From NCBI GenBank assembly GCA_030220185.1, contig JASPKZ010003417.1, positions 234,501 to 298,500 on the forward strand: DNA of 64,000 nucleotides, read 5' to 3'. Of the stretch, positions 63,001-63,504 are shown piece by piece. Position 1 is the first letter of the stretch; each line of letters starts with the position of its first letter. The notes below the pieces were generated by a model. It was given only the letters and a program-made list of their open reading frames with translations, was not told the origin of the DNA and did not search any database. Made by a program: the position numbers and the translations under genes. The DNA is from Diploptera punctata. Taxonomy: Eukaryota > Arthropoda > Insecta > Blattodea > Blaberidae.

Positions 63001-63003
63001 AAG
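20903..63003 (+). CDS. MED24: Mediator complex subunit 24, exons 1-15 of a longer gene
   Basis: Fifteen exons, each with AG acceptor and GT donor, encode about 760 residues that align in order with animal MED24 from the N-terminus ([14 protein letters not shown]) to the region of human residue ~740. MED24 is a tail-module subunit of the Mediator coactivator, linking activators to RNA polymerase II in the nucleus. The product is helical and leucine-rich with several LxxLL motifs (LETLL, LDLLL, LECLL, LESLL). The ATG at 20903 is chosen because an in-frame TGA lies at 20882 and an AG acceptor at 20875; ATG 20924 is also possible. A 5' non-coding exon must lie further upstream. Phase is consistent except around exon 3. 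The last ~230 residues lie beyond the window. Confidence 0.93.
21090..21263 (-). repeat. tRNA-like unit, left piece
   Basis: tRNA-like sequence on the minus strand at 21162-21236. The unit is cut at 21263 by the Penelope-like palindrome and resumes at 23180. Confidence 0.7.
21340..21397 (-). ncRNA. Hammerhead ribozyme core in PLE left arm
   Basis: On the minus strand CTGATGA (complement at 21383-21389), stem II GTCTAC/GTAGAC, GAA, then ACGTCGAGTA as a short stem III (AC/GT) with cleavage base A. Hammerheads in PLE terminal regions are an established observation; stem I looks weak here. Confidence 0.7.
23078..23138 (+). ncRNA. Hammerhead ribozyme core in PLE right arm
   Basis: CTGATGA at 23088-23094, stem II GTCTAC/GTAGAC with loop CGCAGCA, GAA at 23115-23117, stem III A118-C119 with G125-T126 around GTCGA, cleavage base A at 23127. 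Lies in MED24 intron 1 in sense orientation. Confidence 0.7.
23180..23840 (+). repeat. tRNA-like units, head-to-head arrangement
   Basis: 23180-23400 finishes the interrupted minus-strand unit; at about 23398 the sequence turns around and two + strand units follow with tRNA-like sequences at 23439-23513 and 23740-23813 (the latter has lost one G of the acceptor end). Confidence 0.7.
23850..24085. mobile_element. PLE-type palindrome (GCAGT subfamily)
   Basis: Inverted arms 23905-23980 and 23998-24075 around an A-rich centre. The + arm reads CTGACGA, GGTGAC/GTCACC stem II, then GATACTGCAGTG: the hammerhead GAA box is GAT and the cleavage base is G, so it should be inactive. Confidence 0.6.
24140..24335 (-). 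repeat. Repeat R4, right copy
   Basis: Inverted copy of 18033-18215. See that entry. Confidence 0.5.
24336..24720. other. Intron sequence with a PLE terminus
   Basis: A solitary outer terminus (TTGGGAATTTTTAACATTAT GAGG) lies at 24482-24507. Nothing else was recognised. Confidence 0.4.
24721..24844 (+). CDS. MED24: MED24 coding exon 2
   Basis: Acceptor TTTTTTCAG at 24720; peptide [15 protein letters not shown] to YLKHFEFS. The donor CAG|GTACCT leaves one base (phase 1), which does not fit exon 3. A second donor GAG|GTTTGC at 24894/24895 would restore phase and add 17 residues not seen in other MED24 proteins. Which is used cannot be decided here. Confidence 0.82.
24925..25560. other. Intron sequence, no recognised feature
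   Basis: A short SINE B-box-like stretch (GGTATCGAACCTGGGCC) is at 25013-25030. A 64-codon minus-strand ORF at 25119-25313 has no recognisable family. Confidence 0.35.
25564..25720 (+). pseudogene. Decayed fragment of a repetitive insect protein
   Basis: The frame from about 25570 reads [20 protein letters not shown], a TAA stop, then [20 protein letters not shown]. This phrase is typical of a protein family seen many times in arthropod genomes and probably carried by mobile elements; I cannot name the element. It is clearly broken. Confidence 0.5.
25721..26475. other. Intron sequence, no recognised feature
   Basis: Two ORFs here (25750-25992 and 25970-26326) have no known motif and no splice or codon support. 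25799-25918 holds an imperfect inverted repeat (CCTGTCTCTCAGAAATATTG and CTTTCTGAGACAAAA). Confidence 0.35.
26483..27230. mobile_element. PLE palindrome with GIY-YIG remnants (AACTAGTT subfamily)
   Basis: Left terminus GGGAAATAACATTATGAGG, spacer, ACCTCATATTTTATG; right arm end CATAAAATATGAGGTAAG. The left arm (minus) encodes only the C-terminal end ([17 protein letters not shown]); the right arm (+) has [29 protein letters not shown] and [17 protein letters not shown], with frameshifts. The GIY-YIG part sits at the loop side. A decayed hammerhead 3' half (GAAAACTAGTTCC) is near 27148. Confidence 0.75.
27480..27530 (-). ncRNA. Hammerhead ribozyme core
   Basis: Minus strand: CTGAAGA (complement at 27514-27520), stem II GGTAC/GTACC, GAA, stem III ACAGCTGT, cleavage base C. 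Confidence 0.75.
27745..27797 (+). ncRNA. Hammerhead ribozyme core, sense in MED24 intron 2
   Basis: CTGAAGA 27753-27759, stem II GGTAC/GTACC with loop AGT, GAA 27774-27776, stem III ACA/TGT with loop GC, cleavage base C at 27785. All core positions fit the consensus; stem I pairs for only two to three base pairs next to the core. Confidence 0.75.
27920..28020 (+). CDS. MED24: MED24 coding exon 3
   Basis: Begins after TTCATAG with [17 protein letters not shown], which aligns with human MVSYSSVLTAISKFDDF. Ends in phase 2 at AG|GTAAGG. The conserved frame does not join cleanly to exon 2 (donor 24844) or to exon 4 as assembled. Confidence 0.85.
28040..28696 (-). mobile_element. PLE fragment with GIY-YIG endonuclease (single arm)
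   Basis: Terminus TTTGGGAATTTTTAACATTA, spacer, ACCTCATACTTC, then minus-strand coding remnants over about 170 codons: [63 protein letters not shown] and repeated TPDGSLDN. The hammerhead-like TACTGCAGT remnant is near 28145. The element stops against a tRNA-like unit at about 28696, so the second arm is missing. Confidence 0.75.
28697..28975 (+). repeat. tRNA-like unit (AGA-loop type)
   Basis: tRNA-like sequence at 28848-28921 with GCCTAGG/TCTAGGC ends, anticodon stem TTGAC/GTCAA with loop ATAGAGA (nominal AGA), T arm TGGGTTCAAACCCCA. Partner copies are at 42562-42635 and 43014-43087. A Ser-type anticodon without a long variable arm argues against a functional tRNA. Confidence 0.65.
29316..29550 (+). 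CDS. MED24: MED24 coding exon 4
   Basis: Starts after GATTACAG; the open frame begins [18 protein letters not shown] and ends at CGA G|GTATGC in phase 1. An in-frame TGA at 29307 shows the exon cannot start earlier. One more G at the GGG run (29315-29317) would fit exon 3 phase. Confidence 0.85.
29600..30375. mobile_element. PLE palindrome with GIY-YIG remnants (ACTAGT subfamily)
   Basis: Left terminus GGGAACTAAACATTATGAGG, spacer, CACCTCATATTG. Minus arm codes [40 protein letters not shown]; + arm repeats the C-terminal part (30030-30230). Right end TATGAGGTGAGTG, inverted spacer, ATACCTCATAGTGAG. A second copy with the same arms is at 44372-44820. Confidence 0.75.
30236..30290 (+). ncRNA. 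Hammerhead core with a damaged stem III
   Basis: CTGAGGA at 30250-30256, stem II GGAACA/TGTTCC, GAA, then AGTAGTTT in place of ACTAGTTT: the C-to-G change breaks stem III. The opposite arm (29695-29742, minus) has GAA changed to AAA. Confidence 0.55.
30450..30503 (-). ncRNA. Hammerhead ribozyme core
   Basis: Minus strand: CTGAAGA (complement at 30489-30495), stem II GAACACA/TGTGTTT, GAA, stem III ACC/GGT with loop GC, cleavage base A, then TCATGG pairing with TTATGG upstream. Confidence 0.8.
30506..30560 (+). ncRNA. Hammerhead ribozyme core, sense in MED24 intron 4
   Basis: CTGAAGA 30515-30521, stem II GAACACG/TGTGTTT, GAA 30539-30541, stem III ACC/GGT with loop GT, cleavage base A at 30550. 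Stem I TTATGG with TCATGG gives six pairs, two of them G-T. Among the most complete copies in the window. Confidence 0.8.
30803..31136 (+). mobile_element. tRNA-derived SINE, family A
   Basis: Head with CGTAGCCGAATGGTTAAGGC and B box GGTTTGAGTCCCC; body and 3' tail as in other family A copies. Confidence 0.8.
31200..31420 (-). pseudogene. RTE-like polymerase fragment
   Basis: Minus-strand peptide [20 protein letters not shown] and [20 protein letters not shown] matches the start of the RT frame at 12805-13800. Fragment only. Confidence 0.7.
31530..31760. mobile_element. Small PLE-type palindrome interrupted by R5 fragment
   Basis: Terminus AGGAAGTAACATTATGAGG at 31534, then an R5 fragment (31565-31660), then inverted arms around TATAATTCTTTAGTTGGACATA (31705-31727) with ACCTCATA and TATGAGGTAAG. 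Hammerhead sequence is absent. Confidence 0.55.
31814..31869 (-). ncRNA. Hammerhead ribozyme core
   Basis: Minus strand: CTGACGA (complement at 31854-31860), stem II AACAT/ATGTT, GAA, stem III ATC/GAT with loop GC, cleavage base A, stem I TTATGG/TCATGG. Confidence 0.8.
32015..32060 (-). ncRNA. Hammerhead ribozyme core (nested arm)
   Basis: Minus strand: CTGACGA (complement at 32044-32050), stem II AAAACA/TGTTTT, GAA, self-complementary ACATGT, cleavage base C. Its partner arm near 61985 is decayed. Confidence 0.65.
32323..32375 (+). ncRNA. Hammerhead ribozyme core, sense in MED24 intron 4
   Basis: CTGACGA 32330-32336, stem II AACAT/ATGTT with loop GACT, GAA 32354-32356, stem III ATC/GAT with loop GC, cleavage base A at 32365, stem I TTATGG/TCATGG. 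Complete. Confidence 0.8.
32466..33000. other. Intron 4 end, no recognised feature
   Basis: AT-rich sequence leading to the exon 5 acceptor; no repeat or ORF recognised. Confidence 0.35.
33012..33108 (+). CDS. MED24: MED24 coding exon 5
   Basis: Acceptor TCTTACAG, donor CAG|GTTAGA. Phase 1 in, phase 2 out. Peptide [17 protein letters not shown] contains an LxxLL motif. Confidence 0.88.
33140..33365 (-). mobile_element. CR1/Jockey-like 3' UTR fragment
   Basis: Inverted copy of the 3' UTR at 320-425: GTGGAGTTAAAGCCATGTGG and CCTTCTCTTCCACTCACCA. A TTAGAT hexamer repeat precedes it (33143-33168), as a retrotransposon tail in reverse. Confidence 0.6.
33430..33640 (+). pseudogene. Non-LTR polymerase C-terminal fragment
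   Basis: Peptide [29 protein letters not shown], ending [11 protein letters not shown] before TAG. Same type of tail as 4838-5295. Confidence 0.6.
33711..34594 (+). mobile_element. mariner transposon, internally deleted, with an extra inverted 5' end
   Basis: TIR CGAGGGTGGATCGGAAAGTA at 33709-33728 and its complement at the right edge near 34593, both next to TA. The frame from 33850 is the mariner N-terminal helix-turn-helix region ([43 protein letters not shown]). It jumps at about 34095 to the C-terminal end ([30 protein letters not shown]), ending at 34298. The DDE catalytic middle is gone. A first 3' TIR lies at 34361-34390; after it the 5' 200 bases recur inverted (34391-34594). Confidence 0.85.
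34600..35195. other. Intron 5 sequence, probably decayed PLE
   Basis: No clear frame. It leads directly into the PLE remnant at 35200 and may be its degraded upstream part. Confidence 0.3.
35200..35880 (+). mobile_element. Canonical Penelope-type 3' end, decayed, with hammerhead
   Basis: Around 35395-35500 the frame reads with shifts as [12 protein letters not shown] and NIRKISIEK, the end of a PLE GIY-YIG domain comparable to FEDTQVL in 21264-23179. The long C-terminal tail and a 3' region with a hammerhead core follow (35759). Confidence 0.55.
35750..35806 (+). ncRNA. Hammerhead-like core in PLE 3' region, sense in intron 5
   Basis: CTGAAGA 35759-35765, an imperfect stem II (CTC/GAG around CGCAGCT), GAA, then ACGTCTGGTA with the same short AC/GT stem III as the PLE at 21264-23179. 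Confidence 0.55.
35918..36237 (+). mobile_element. tRNA-derived SINE, family B, with TSD
   Basis: Head GTGGTCTCGAGGTAGC and B box GGTTCGATCCC; ATTATTACCAA at 35907-35917 and 36238-36248 is an 11-bp TSD. Confidence 0.87.
36250..36372 (+). mobile_element. PLE-type right arm (AACTAGTT subfamily)
   Basis: Matches 27095-27210: AGTAGTCATAATGGCGGTTG, then ACTATGAGGTAAGATG just 25 bases before the exon 6 acceptor region. Confidence 0.55.
36391..36562 (+). CDS. MED24: MED24 coding exon 6
   Basis: Acceptor TTTTCCAG, donor AAG|GTAAAT. Phase 2 in, phase 0 out. The peptide ends LLMVQRLK, matching human LTMVKRMQ. Confidence 0.9.
36563..37770 (-). mobile_element. PLE fragment: RT thumb and GIY-YIG endonuclease
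   Basis: Terminus GGGAAGTAAACATTATGAGG at 36630, spacer, CACCTCATACA, hammerhead, then minus-strand coding. Frame 37222-36731 (163 codons) is the endonuclease: [15 protein letters not shown] (residues 29-43, Cys34 and Cys37), [10 protein letters not shown] (Arg52, His56), His73, and Glu101 in WEMIFIQ. Frame 37678-37448 is the end of the PLE RT ([23 protein letters not shown]). Frameshifts separate them. It fills nearly all of intron 6. No second arm. Confidence 0.85.
36714..36765 (-). ncRNA. Hammerhead ribozyme core
   Basis: Minus strand: CTGAAGA (complement at 36750-36756), stem II GGACA/TGTCT, GAA, stem III ACC/GGT with loop ATC, cleavage base A. Confidence 0.75.
37786..37939 (+). CDS. MED24: MED24 coding exon 7
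   Basis: Acceptor TTTGCAG, donor CGAG|GTGACC. Phase 0 in, phase 1 out. Contains [14 protein letters not shown], matching human KWTAFTFLKIPQVL. Confidence 0.92.
37940..38200. other. Intron 7 start, no recognised feature
   Basis: AT-rich, no ORF or repeat recognised. Confidence 0.35.
38205..38240. mobile_element. PLE palindrome, left terminus (split by the tRNA-unit array)
   Basis: TTGGGAAGTAAACATTATGA GG, cut by the array at 38241 and resumed at 40461. Confidence 0.7.
38241..40460 (-). repeat. Tandem array of tRNA-like units with inverted end and TSD
   Basis: Six near-identical head-to-tail units begin at 38241, 38546, 38849, 39152, 39456 and 39759 (periods 303-305 bp), followed by a 43-base start of a seventh. 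tRNA-like sequences (minus strand): 38308-38382, 38612-38686, 38916-38990, 39219-39293, 39523-39597, 39826-39900. From 40107 to 40460 the unit is inverted, with a partial T arm and a full + strand tRNA-like sequence at 40364-40438. ATTATGAGGTAT at 38229-38240 and 40461-40472 is a 12-bp TSD, so the whole block entered as, or grew from, one insertion. Confidence 0.88.
40461..40683. mobile_element. PLE hammerhead palindrome, remainder
   Basis: TATGAGGTATAATC, spacer, CACCTCATAGG, arms 40517-40575 and 40577-40642, right end CCTATGAGGTGAGTTG. Together with 38205-38240 it is one compact element with no coding. Confidence 0.8.
40576..40630 (+). ncRNA. Hammerhead ribozyme core, sense in MED24 intron 7
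   Basis: CTGACGA 40584-40590, stem II AACAT/ATGTT with loop GATT, GAA 40608-40610, stem III ATC/GAT with loop GC, cleavage base A at 40619, stem I TTATGG/TCATGG. The opposite arm has lost the CT of its box at the centre. Confidence 0.8.
40695..41378 (-). mobile_element. piggyBac non-autonomous element, N- and C-terminal ends fused
   Basis: Ends GATTCAGTACC and GGTACTGAATGTG, TTAA at 41379-41382 (left copy mutated to TAAC). The minus-strand frame 41213-40857 starts upstream of [16 protein letters not shown] and an acidic piggyBac-like N-terminus ([12 protein letters not shown]), then ends in FTIKSY, the last residues of the transposase seen at 14747-15139. All catalytic sequence has been deleted in frame. 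Confidence 0.7.
41470..41925. repeat. Unclassified interspersed repeat R5
   Basis: Opening CAAGTATTAGGCCAAGGCC, then the body in inverted orientation (CTATTAGGGCATC, CCAGAAAAGCCTGACCAG) compared with 9146-9508. Confidence 0.5.
41930..42235 (-). repeat. Intron sequence with an RTE-like 3' end fragment
   Basis: 42140-42222 matches the RTE 3' end (TCATTGGCACTATCAAACCC and TAAGCTCTCCATACATCCC). 41930-42139 holds nothing recognised. Confidence 0.55.
42240..43165. repeat. Cluster of tRNA-like units (AGA-loop type), both strands
   Basis: Unit bodies in both orientations with tRNA-like sequences at 42562-42635 (minus) and 43014-43087 (+), and a truncated one near 42941-42966. An R5 fragment lies at 42705-42783. 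The two full copies face each other, giving a palindrome of about 500 bases. Confidence 0.65.
43354..43558 (+). CDS. MED24: MED24 coding exon 8
   Basis: Acceptor TTATGCAG, donor AGAG|GTATGT. Phase 1 in, phase 2 out. Includes [20 protein letters not shown] and two further LxxLL motifs, matching human LLKLTPLLDKADQRCNC. Confidence 0.92.
43583..43760 (-). mobile_element. SINE family A fragment, diverged
   Basis: TCTAGAAAGCCC, GACCTCACATCCACATCTGT and AGTCAGCATG match the SINE 3' half in reverse. Confidence 0.45.
44100..44150 (-). ncRNA. Hammerhead ribozyme core
   Basis: Minus strand copy of 27480-27530: CTGAAGA (complement at 44135-44141), GGTAC/GTACC, GAA, ACAGCTGT, C. Confidence 0.75.
44730..44788 (+). 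ncRNA. Hammerhead ribozyme core, sense in MED24 intron 8
   Basis: CTGAGGA 44740-44746, stem II GGAACA/TGTTCC, GAA 44767-44769, stem III ACT/AGT with no loop (self-complementary), cleavage base T at 44776. The opposite arm (44405-44450) has a broken CTGANGA box. Confidence 0.65.
45030..45660. repeat. tRNA-like units (AGA-loop type), head-to-head
   Basis: tRNA-like sequences at 45186-45258 (minus) and 45521-45593 (+), anticodon stem TTGGT/ACCAA with loop CTAGAGA, plus a decayed one near 45045-45105. The two facing copies form a large palindrome with GGCGGCTCC and GGAACCGCC in the arms. Confidence 0.65.
45724..45862 (+). CDS. MED24: MED24 coding exon 9
   Basis: Acceptor TTGATCAG, donor CAG|GTGAGC. 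Phase 2 in, phase 0 out. Contains [18 protein letters not shown], matching human LRAEPTVTNILKTMDADH. Confidence 0.92.
45960..46565. repeat. tRNA-like units, head-to-head, diverged
   Basis: A truncated minus-strand copy at 46072-46133 and a + copy at 46452-46525 (CACCCCAG/TTGGGG ends, loop CCAGAAA). Preceded by a PLE terminus (GGGAAGTAACACTATGAGG) near 45975. Confidence 0.6.
46583..46852. mobile_element. PLE-type palindrome (ACCCAGGGT subfamily)
   Basis: AAGTTATGTAGATAGGAAAT, AACACTATGAGG, spacer, CACCTCATAC, then arms 46656-46710 and 46755-46812. The + arm reads TTGACAA, TCACA/TGTGA stem II, GAA, ACCCAGGGT, C: a hammerhead with a mutated first box. Confidence 0.6.
47050..47232 (-). repeat. 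Decayed tRNA-like unit
   Basis: Unit flank AATTTAACACTTCTCACTGA and a truncated, partly inverted tRNA-like sequence at 47138-47205. Confidence 0.5.
47235..47984 (+). mobile_element. PLE GIY-YIG fragment split by a tRNA-like unit
   Basis: 47270-47434 reads [17 protein letters not shown] and [11 protein letters not shown]; after the tRNA-like unit (47440-47780, tRNA-like on minus strand at 47468-47542) it continues [36 protein letters not shown] to about 47980. The single reading order across the unit shows the unit inserted into a PLE copy. Confidence 0.7.
48978..49475 (+). repeat. Unclassified interspersed repeat R5
   Basis: TTCTTCTTTC, CAAGTATTAGGTCAAGGCC, GACCAGTGATGGGGC, GCCCTAATAGCATTGGGG, then an extra 3' part with CCATCCACATATCCCCTAG, which also opens the copy at 41600. 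Confidence 0.5.
49478..49668. mobile_element. PLE-type palindrome remnant (GCAGT subfamily)
   Basis: TTTGGGAATTTTTAACATTA, then directly a right arm with CTGACGA, TGACA/TGTCG and GATACTGTAGTG, ending TATGAGGTAAG. Left arm deleted; hammerhead box GAT as in relatives. Confidence 0.55.
49965..50275 (+). mobile_element. PLE C-terminal fragment and a short terminus
   Basis: 49970-50125 reads with shifts as a PLE C-terminal region (GCAACTAACAATTTCAG start, GAACAAGTACAGGATCATG). 50165-50275 is an ACTAGT-type end with CACCTCATATTG and ATACCTCATAGTGAG and no body. Confidence 0.5.
50276..50815. mobile_element. PLE palindrome (ACTGCAGT subfamily)
   Basis: Arms 50290-50540 and 50545-50758 are near-perfect inverted copies; both encode [20 protein letters not shown] and [10 protein letters not shown] with about 20 bases of loop. 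Termini CACCTCATATCC and ATATGAGGTGAGG, right end AACCTCATAGTGTTC. Confidence 0.8.
50307..50358 (-). ncRNA. Hammerhead ribozyme core
   Basis: Minus strand: CTGACGA (complement at 50342-50348), stem II GGAG/CTCC, GAA, stem III ACT/AGT with loop GC, cleavage base A. The sense arm (50701-50745) has GAA changed to AAA and should be dead. Confidence 0.72.
51010..51175 (+). repeat. Hammerhead-like stretch before exon 10
   Basis: CTGAAGA at 51082-51088 followed by GCCAT/ATGGT and GGAAATGTTAGTTGAAAAC. It resembles a decayed PLE 3' region but stem III is not convincing. Confidence 0.3.
51201..51434 (+). CDS. MED24: MED24 coding exon 10
   Basis: Acceptor TTATTTCAG, donor GAG|GTAATG, 78 codons, phase 0 both sides. 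Contains [19 protein letters not shown] and [20 protein letters not shown]. Confidence 0.93.
51896..51950 (-). ncRNA. Hammerhead ribozyme core
   Basis: Minus strand: CTGATGA (complement at 51936-51942), stem II GGACA/TGTCT, GAA, stem III ACC/GGT with loop GTC, cleavage base A. Confidence 0.82.
51973..52027 (+). ncRNA. Hammerhead ribozyme core, sense in MED24 intron 10
   Basis: CTGATGA 51981-51987 (the most common box form), stem II GGACA/TGTCT with loop TGATTT, GAA 52005-52007, stem III ACC/GGT with loop GTC, cleavage base A at 52017. Complete core. Confidence 0.82.
52530..52790. repeat. PLE terminus and SINE B fragment
   Basis: 52538-52600: GGAAATATCACTATGAGGT with CACCTCACATTTTG, a decayed left end. 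52685-52709: GAGACCACAGCGGTGGAC, the head of a family B SINE in reverse. Confidence 0.5.
52790..53400 (-). pseudogene. Non-LTR polymerase C-terminal fragment
   Basis: Minus-strand frame 53308-52832: [65 protein letters not shown]. The end of an RT ORF and its GAT-repeat tail (52787-52800). Confidence 0.72.
53497..54002 (+). pseudogene. Non-LTR polymerase C-terminal fragment
   Basis: Frame 53583-53840: [55 protein letters not shown], then a stop and a continuation with LGRPRKRW. Ends in GAAGAAGAAGAAG. Related to, but not a copy of, 52790-53400, which lies opposite in orientation. Confidence 0.7.
54003..54530 (-). pseudogene. Jockey-like RT N-terminal fragment
   Basis: Minus-strand frame 54344-54114: [53 protein letters not shown], typical of early RT blocks in the Jockey group. 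An upstream part (54345-54500) is frameshifted. Confidence 0.7.
54570..54860. repeat. tRNA-like units, head-to-head pair
   Basis: tRNA-like sequences at 54639-54713 (minus) and 54763-54837 (+) with only 49 bases between them, so the pair forms a palindrome of about 280 bases. Confidence 0.72.
54862..55690 (-). mobile_element. PLE reverse-transcriptase fragment
   Basis: The minus strand around 55040-54930 reads [20 protein letters not shown] and [11 protein letters not shown], the conserved PLE RT block before the catalytic aspartates; QVDDV is at about 54850-54865. The upstream coding (55440-55050) is decayed and has a poly-C run at 55290. This is the only copy here that retains the RT centre. 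Confidence 0.72.
55854..56026 (+). CDS. MED24: MED24 coding exon 11
   Basis: Acceptor TTTTTTAAG, donor CTAG|GTATGT. Phase 0 in, phase 2 out. Contains [10 protein letters not shown], matching human FFETWMQTCM, then the [12 protein letters not shown] block. Confidence 0.9.
56027..56237. other. Intron 11 start, no recognised feature
   Basis: No repeat or ORF recognised. Confidence 0.3.
56238..56586 (+). mobile_element. tRNA-derived SINE, family A, with TSD
   Basis: Head TGTAGCCGAGCGGTTAAGG, B box GGTTCGAGTCTCC. GGTTTTTCTC at 56228-56237 and 56587-56596 is a 10-bp TSD. Confidence 0.87.
56630..56722 (+). repeat. Decayed tRNA-like sequence
   Basis: GAGGCCTTGCATTGCTCAGT through TCCTGGGTTTAAACTGCGG; resembles the AGA-loop units with a broken acceptor. 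Confidence 0.45.
56745..56962. mobile_element. PLE-type palindrome (ACCGGT subfamily)
   Basis: GGAAGGTAACACTATGAGGT, spacer, CACCTCATAATG; the left arm is mostly lost; right arm with hammerhead, then TTATGAGGTGAGATATT and the inverted spacer. The left-arm form survives at 59126-59232. Confidence 0.7.
56852..56906 (+). ncRNA. Hammerhead ribozyme core, sense in MED24 intron 11
   Basis: CTGAAGA 56860-56866, stem II GAAGTA/TACTTT, GAA 56888-56890, self-complementary ACCGGT as stem III with no loop, cleavage base A at 56897. It would need a dimeric fold. Confidence 0.68.
56963..57346. other. Intron 11 sequence, no recognised feature
   Basis: Contains GGCTTTTAATTGGCTTGC and CATGCTTCCCAGTAGAGACC, also present with changes at 29098-29155, so part is an unclassified repeat. 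Confidence 0.35.
57347..57690 (+). mobile_element. tRNA-derived SINE, family A
   Basis: Head CGTAGCCGAGCGGTTAAGG; nearly identical to 56238-56586 over its length, including the AAAAGTGGAAAGACCCTC end, so the two copies are young or locally duplicated. Confidence 0.85.
57695..58170 (-). mobile_element. PLE GIY-YIG fragment (ACTAGT subfamily)
   Basis: Minus-strand frame 57991-57710: [50 protein letters not shown]. After 58000 a decayed right arm ends in CATCATAGTGTTACTTCC. Confidence 0.7.
58214..58391 (+). CDS. MED24: MED24 coding exon 12
   Basis: Acceptor GTTTTGCAG, donor CAG|GTTTGT. Phase 2 in, phase 0 out. Contains [20 protein letters not shown] and [15 protein letters not shown]. Confidence 0.92.
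58541..58849 (+). mobile_element. tRNA-derived SINE, family B, with TSD
   Basis: Head ATGGTCTCAAGGTAGC, B box GGTTCGATCCC. ATTTCAACAATGT at 58528-58540 and 58850-58862 is a 13-bp TSD. Confidence 0.88.
58920..59125. repeat. Palindrome of a tRNA T-arm half, plus shared flank
   Basis: Around 58950-59025 a tRNA-like T arm and acceptor (CTGAACCGGGAATCGAACCC) is followed by its inverted copy (GGTTTTGATTCCCGGTTCAG), with flanks GAGAAAAATTTCTACC and GCAGAAATTTTTCTC. 59036-59120 matches the outer arms of 43815-45010. Confidence 0.6.
59126..59232 (-). mobile_element. PLE-type left arm (ACCGGT subfamily)
   Basis: Spacer GAGTTGGAGAAAATG, ATCTCACCTCACAAAG, then the arm with hammerhead. It joins an RTE fragment at about 59233. 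Confidence 0.65.
59174..59226 (-). ncRNA. Hammerhead ribozyme core
   Basis: Minus strand: CTGAAGA (complement at 59212-59218), stem II GAAGTA/TACTTT, GAA, ACCGGT, cleavage base A. Confidence 0.68.
59233..59882 (+). mobile_element. RTE-like 3' end, split by a piggyBac-type MITE
   Basis: TCEAWTLTL before the MITE and [45 protein letters not shown] after it form one polymerase C-terminus; later parts are frameshifted ([14 protein letters not shown] near 59718). Ends in a GAGT tandem tail (59866-59888). Confidence 0.8.
59262..59480. mobile_element. piggyBac-type MITE, 219 bp, TTAA TSD
   Basis: TTAA at 59258-59261 and 59481-59484; ends CCTTTACACTGCT and, inverted, CCTTTTCACTGCT. No coding. TTAA target and CCTTT ends fit a non-autonomous piggyBac-group element. 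Removing it rejoins the RTE reading. Confidence 0.78.
59889..60278. other. Intron 12 end with a PLE remnant
   Basis: 60123-60260 is a shortened ACTAGT-type element (CACCTCATATTG, ACTAGTTTCGGAACATAG). On the minus strand the hammerhead box reads GTGAGGA, one change from CTGAGGA. 59889-60122 has nothing recognised. Confidence 0.5.
60279..60382 (+). CDS. MED24: MED24 coding exon 13
   Basis: Acceptor TTTTTCAG, donor AGAG|GTAAAT. Phase 0 in, phase 2 out. Peptide [20 protein letters not shown]. Confidence 0.9.
60508..62398. mobile_element. Large PLE palindrome with both termini and TSD
   Basis: Termini TTTGGGAATTTTTAACATTA and its complement; TTTATATATTAAA at 60495-60507 and 62399-62411 is a 13-bp TSD. 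The minus arm codes [60 protein letters not shown] and TPDGSLEN repeats; the + arm repeats these with frameshifts (61300-61740, 62042-62290). The centre is near 61310-61330. Other arms are nested at 61745-62040. The hammerhead boxes are CTGAGGA or TTGATGA with GAT/TGAT in place of GAA. Confidence 0.8.
61745..62042. mobile_element. Two short PLE palindromes nested in the larger one
   Basis: 61745-61880: AAGTTATGTAGATAGGAAAT, CTATGAGG, inverted pair around CTTCATAAAGTATGAATGAG. 61885-62042: inverted TAATATTATTTTTGGTCTAGA arms with CTTACCTCAATATTAATG and a decayed GAAACATGT-type core. TATCTATCCAA occurs at both sides (about 61735 and 62043), marking the insertion. Confidence 0.6.
62577..62669 (+). 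CDS. MED24: MED24 coding exon 14
   Basis: Acceptor GGTTTCAG, donor ACAG|GTATCA. Phase 2 in and out. Peptide [18 protein letters not shown]. Confidence 0.87.
62700..62830 (-). mobile_element. RTE-like 3' end fragment in intron 14
   Basis: CTGGCTCTATCAAACTCAAA GG through TCTCCATACATTCCTATCC matches 12240-12320. Intron 14 (62670-62852) consists almost only of this fragment. Confidence 0.6.
62853..63003 (+). CDS. MED24: MED24 coding exon 15 (last in window)
   Basis: Acceptor GTTTTCCAG, donor AAG|GTGAGG. Phase 2 in, phase 0 out. Contains [20 protein letters not shown], matching human VLEKGWVDSRSIHIFDTLL, then [12 protein letters not shown]. Confidence 0.92.
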
Positions 63004-63132
63004 GTGAGGTTTTTCTTTTCTAAGTTGTTCTGAAATTTATGAATATGAAATTGGGATTTAATATTTGAAGGAAGTAACACTATAATCACTGAAATTCATC
63101 CGATGAATTTCATTGATTATACCTCATAATTA

Positions 63133-63500
63133 GTATATAAATTTGGGAATTTTTACATTATGAGGTTTTCTTAATACGAATCAAATGAATTGTGAATTCT
63201 TCTTACCTCATACACCTATGTTTTTTTAACACAGAACTGCAGTATCGGGGAAATACATAATTCCTATTTTTAATTTTGTTGAGTTGTTTCTTGACTCACC
63301 TCATACTTCTTAAGAGTCAAGAAACAACTCAACAGAATTAAAATAAACCTCATAGTGTTATTTCCTACCTACATAACTTAACATAATTCCCATCTTCAGC
63401 TGTTTTCATTATGTATTTCCCGATACTGCAGTTCTGTGATAAAAAAAACAGATGTATGAGATAAGAAGAATTCACGATTCATTTGATTCTTATGCCTCAT
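63133..63500. mobile_element. PLE-type palindrome (GCAGT subfamily), split by a smaller one
   Basis: AATTTGGGAATTTTTACATT, spacer, ACCTCATACACC, arms meeting near 63400, right end GTATGAGATAAGAAG. Arms carry GAACTGCAGTATCGG. Interrupted at 63265-63380. Confidence 0.65.
63265..63380. mobile_element. Compact 116-bp PLE-type hairpin with TSD
   Basis: ACATAATTCC at 63255-63264 and 63381-63390 is a 10-bp TSD. The insert is an inverted pair (GTTGAGTTGTTTCTTGACTC) around CACCTCATACTTCTT, ending AACCTCATAGTGTTATTTCC and CTACATAACTTA. It has no hammerhead and no coding: the smallest mobile form in the window. Confidence 0.75.
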
Positions 63501-63504
63501 AATG

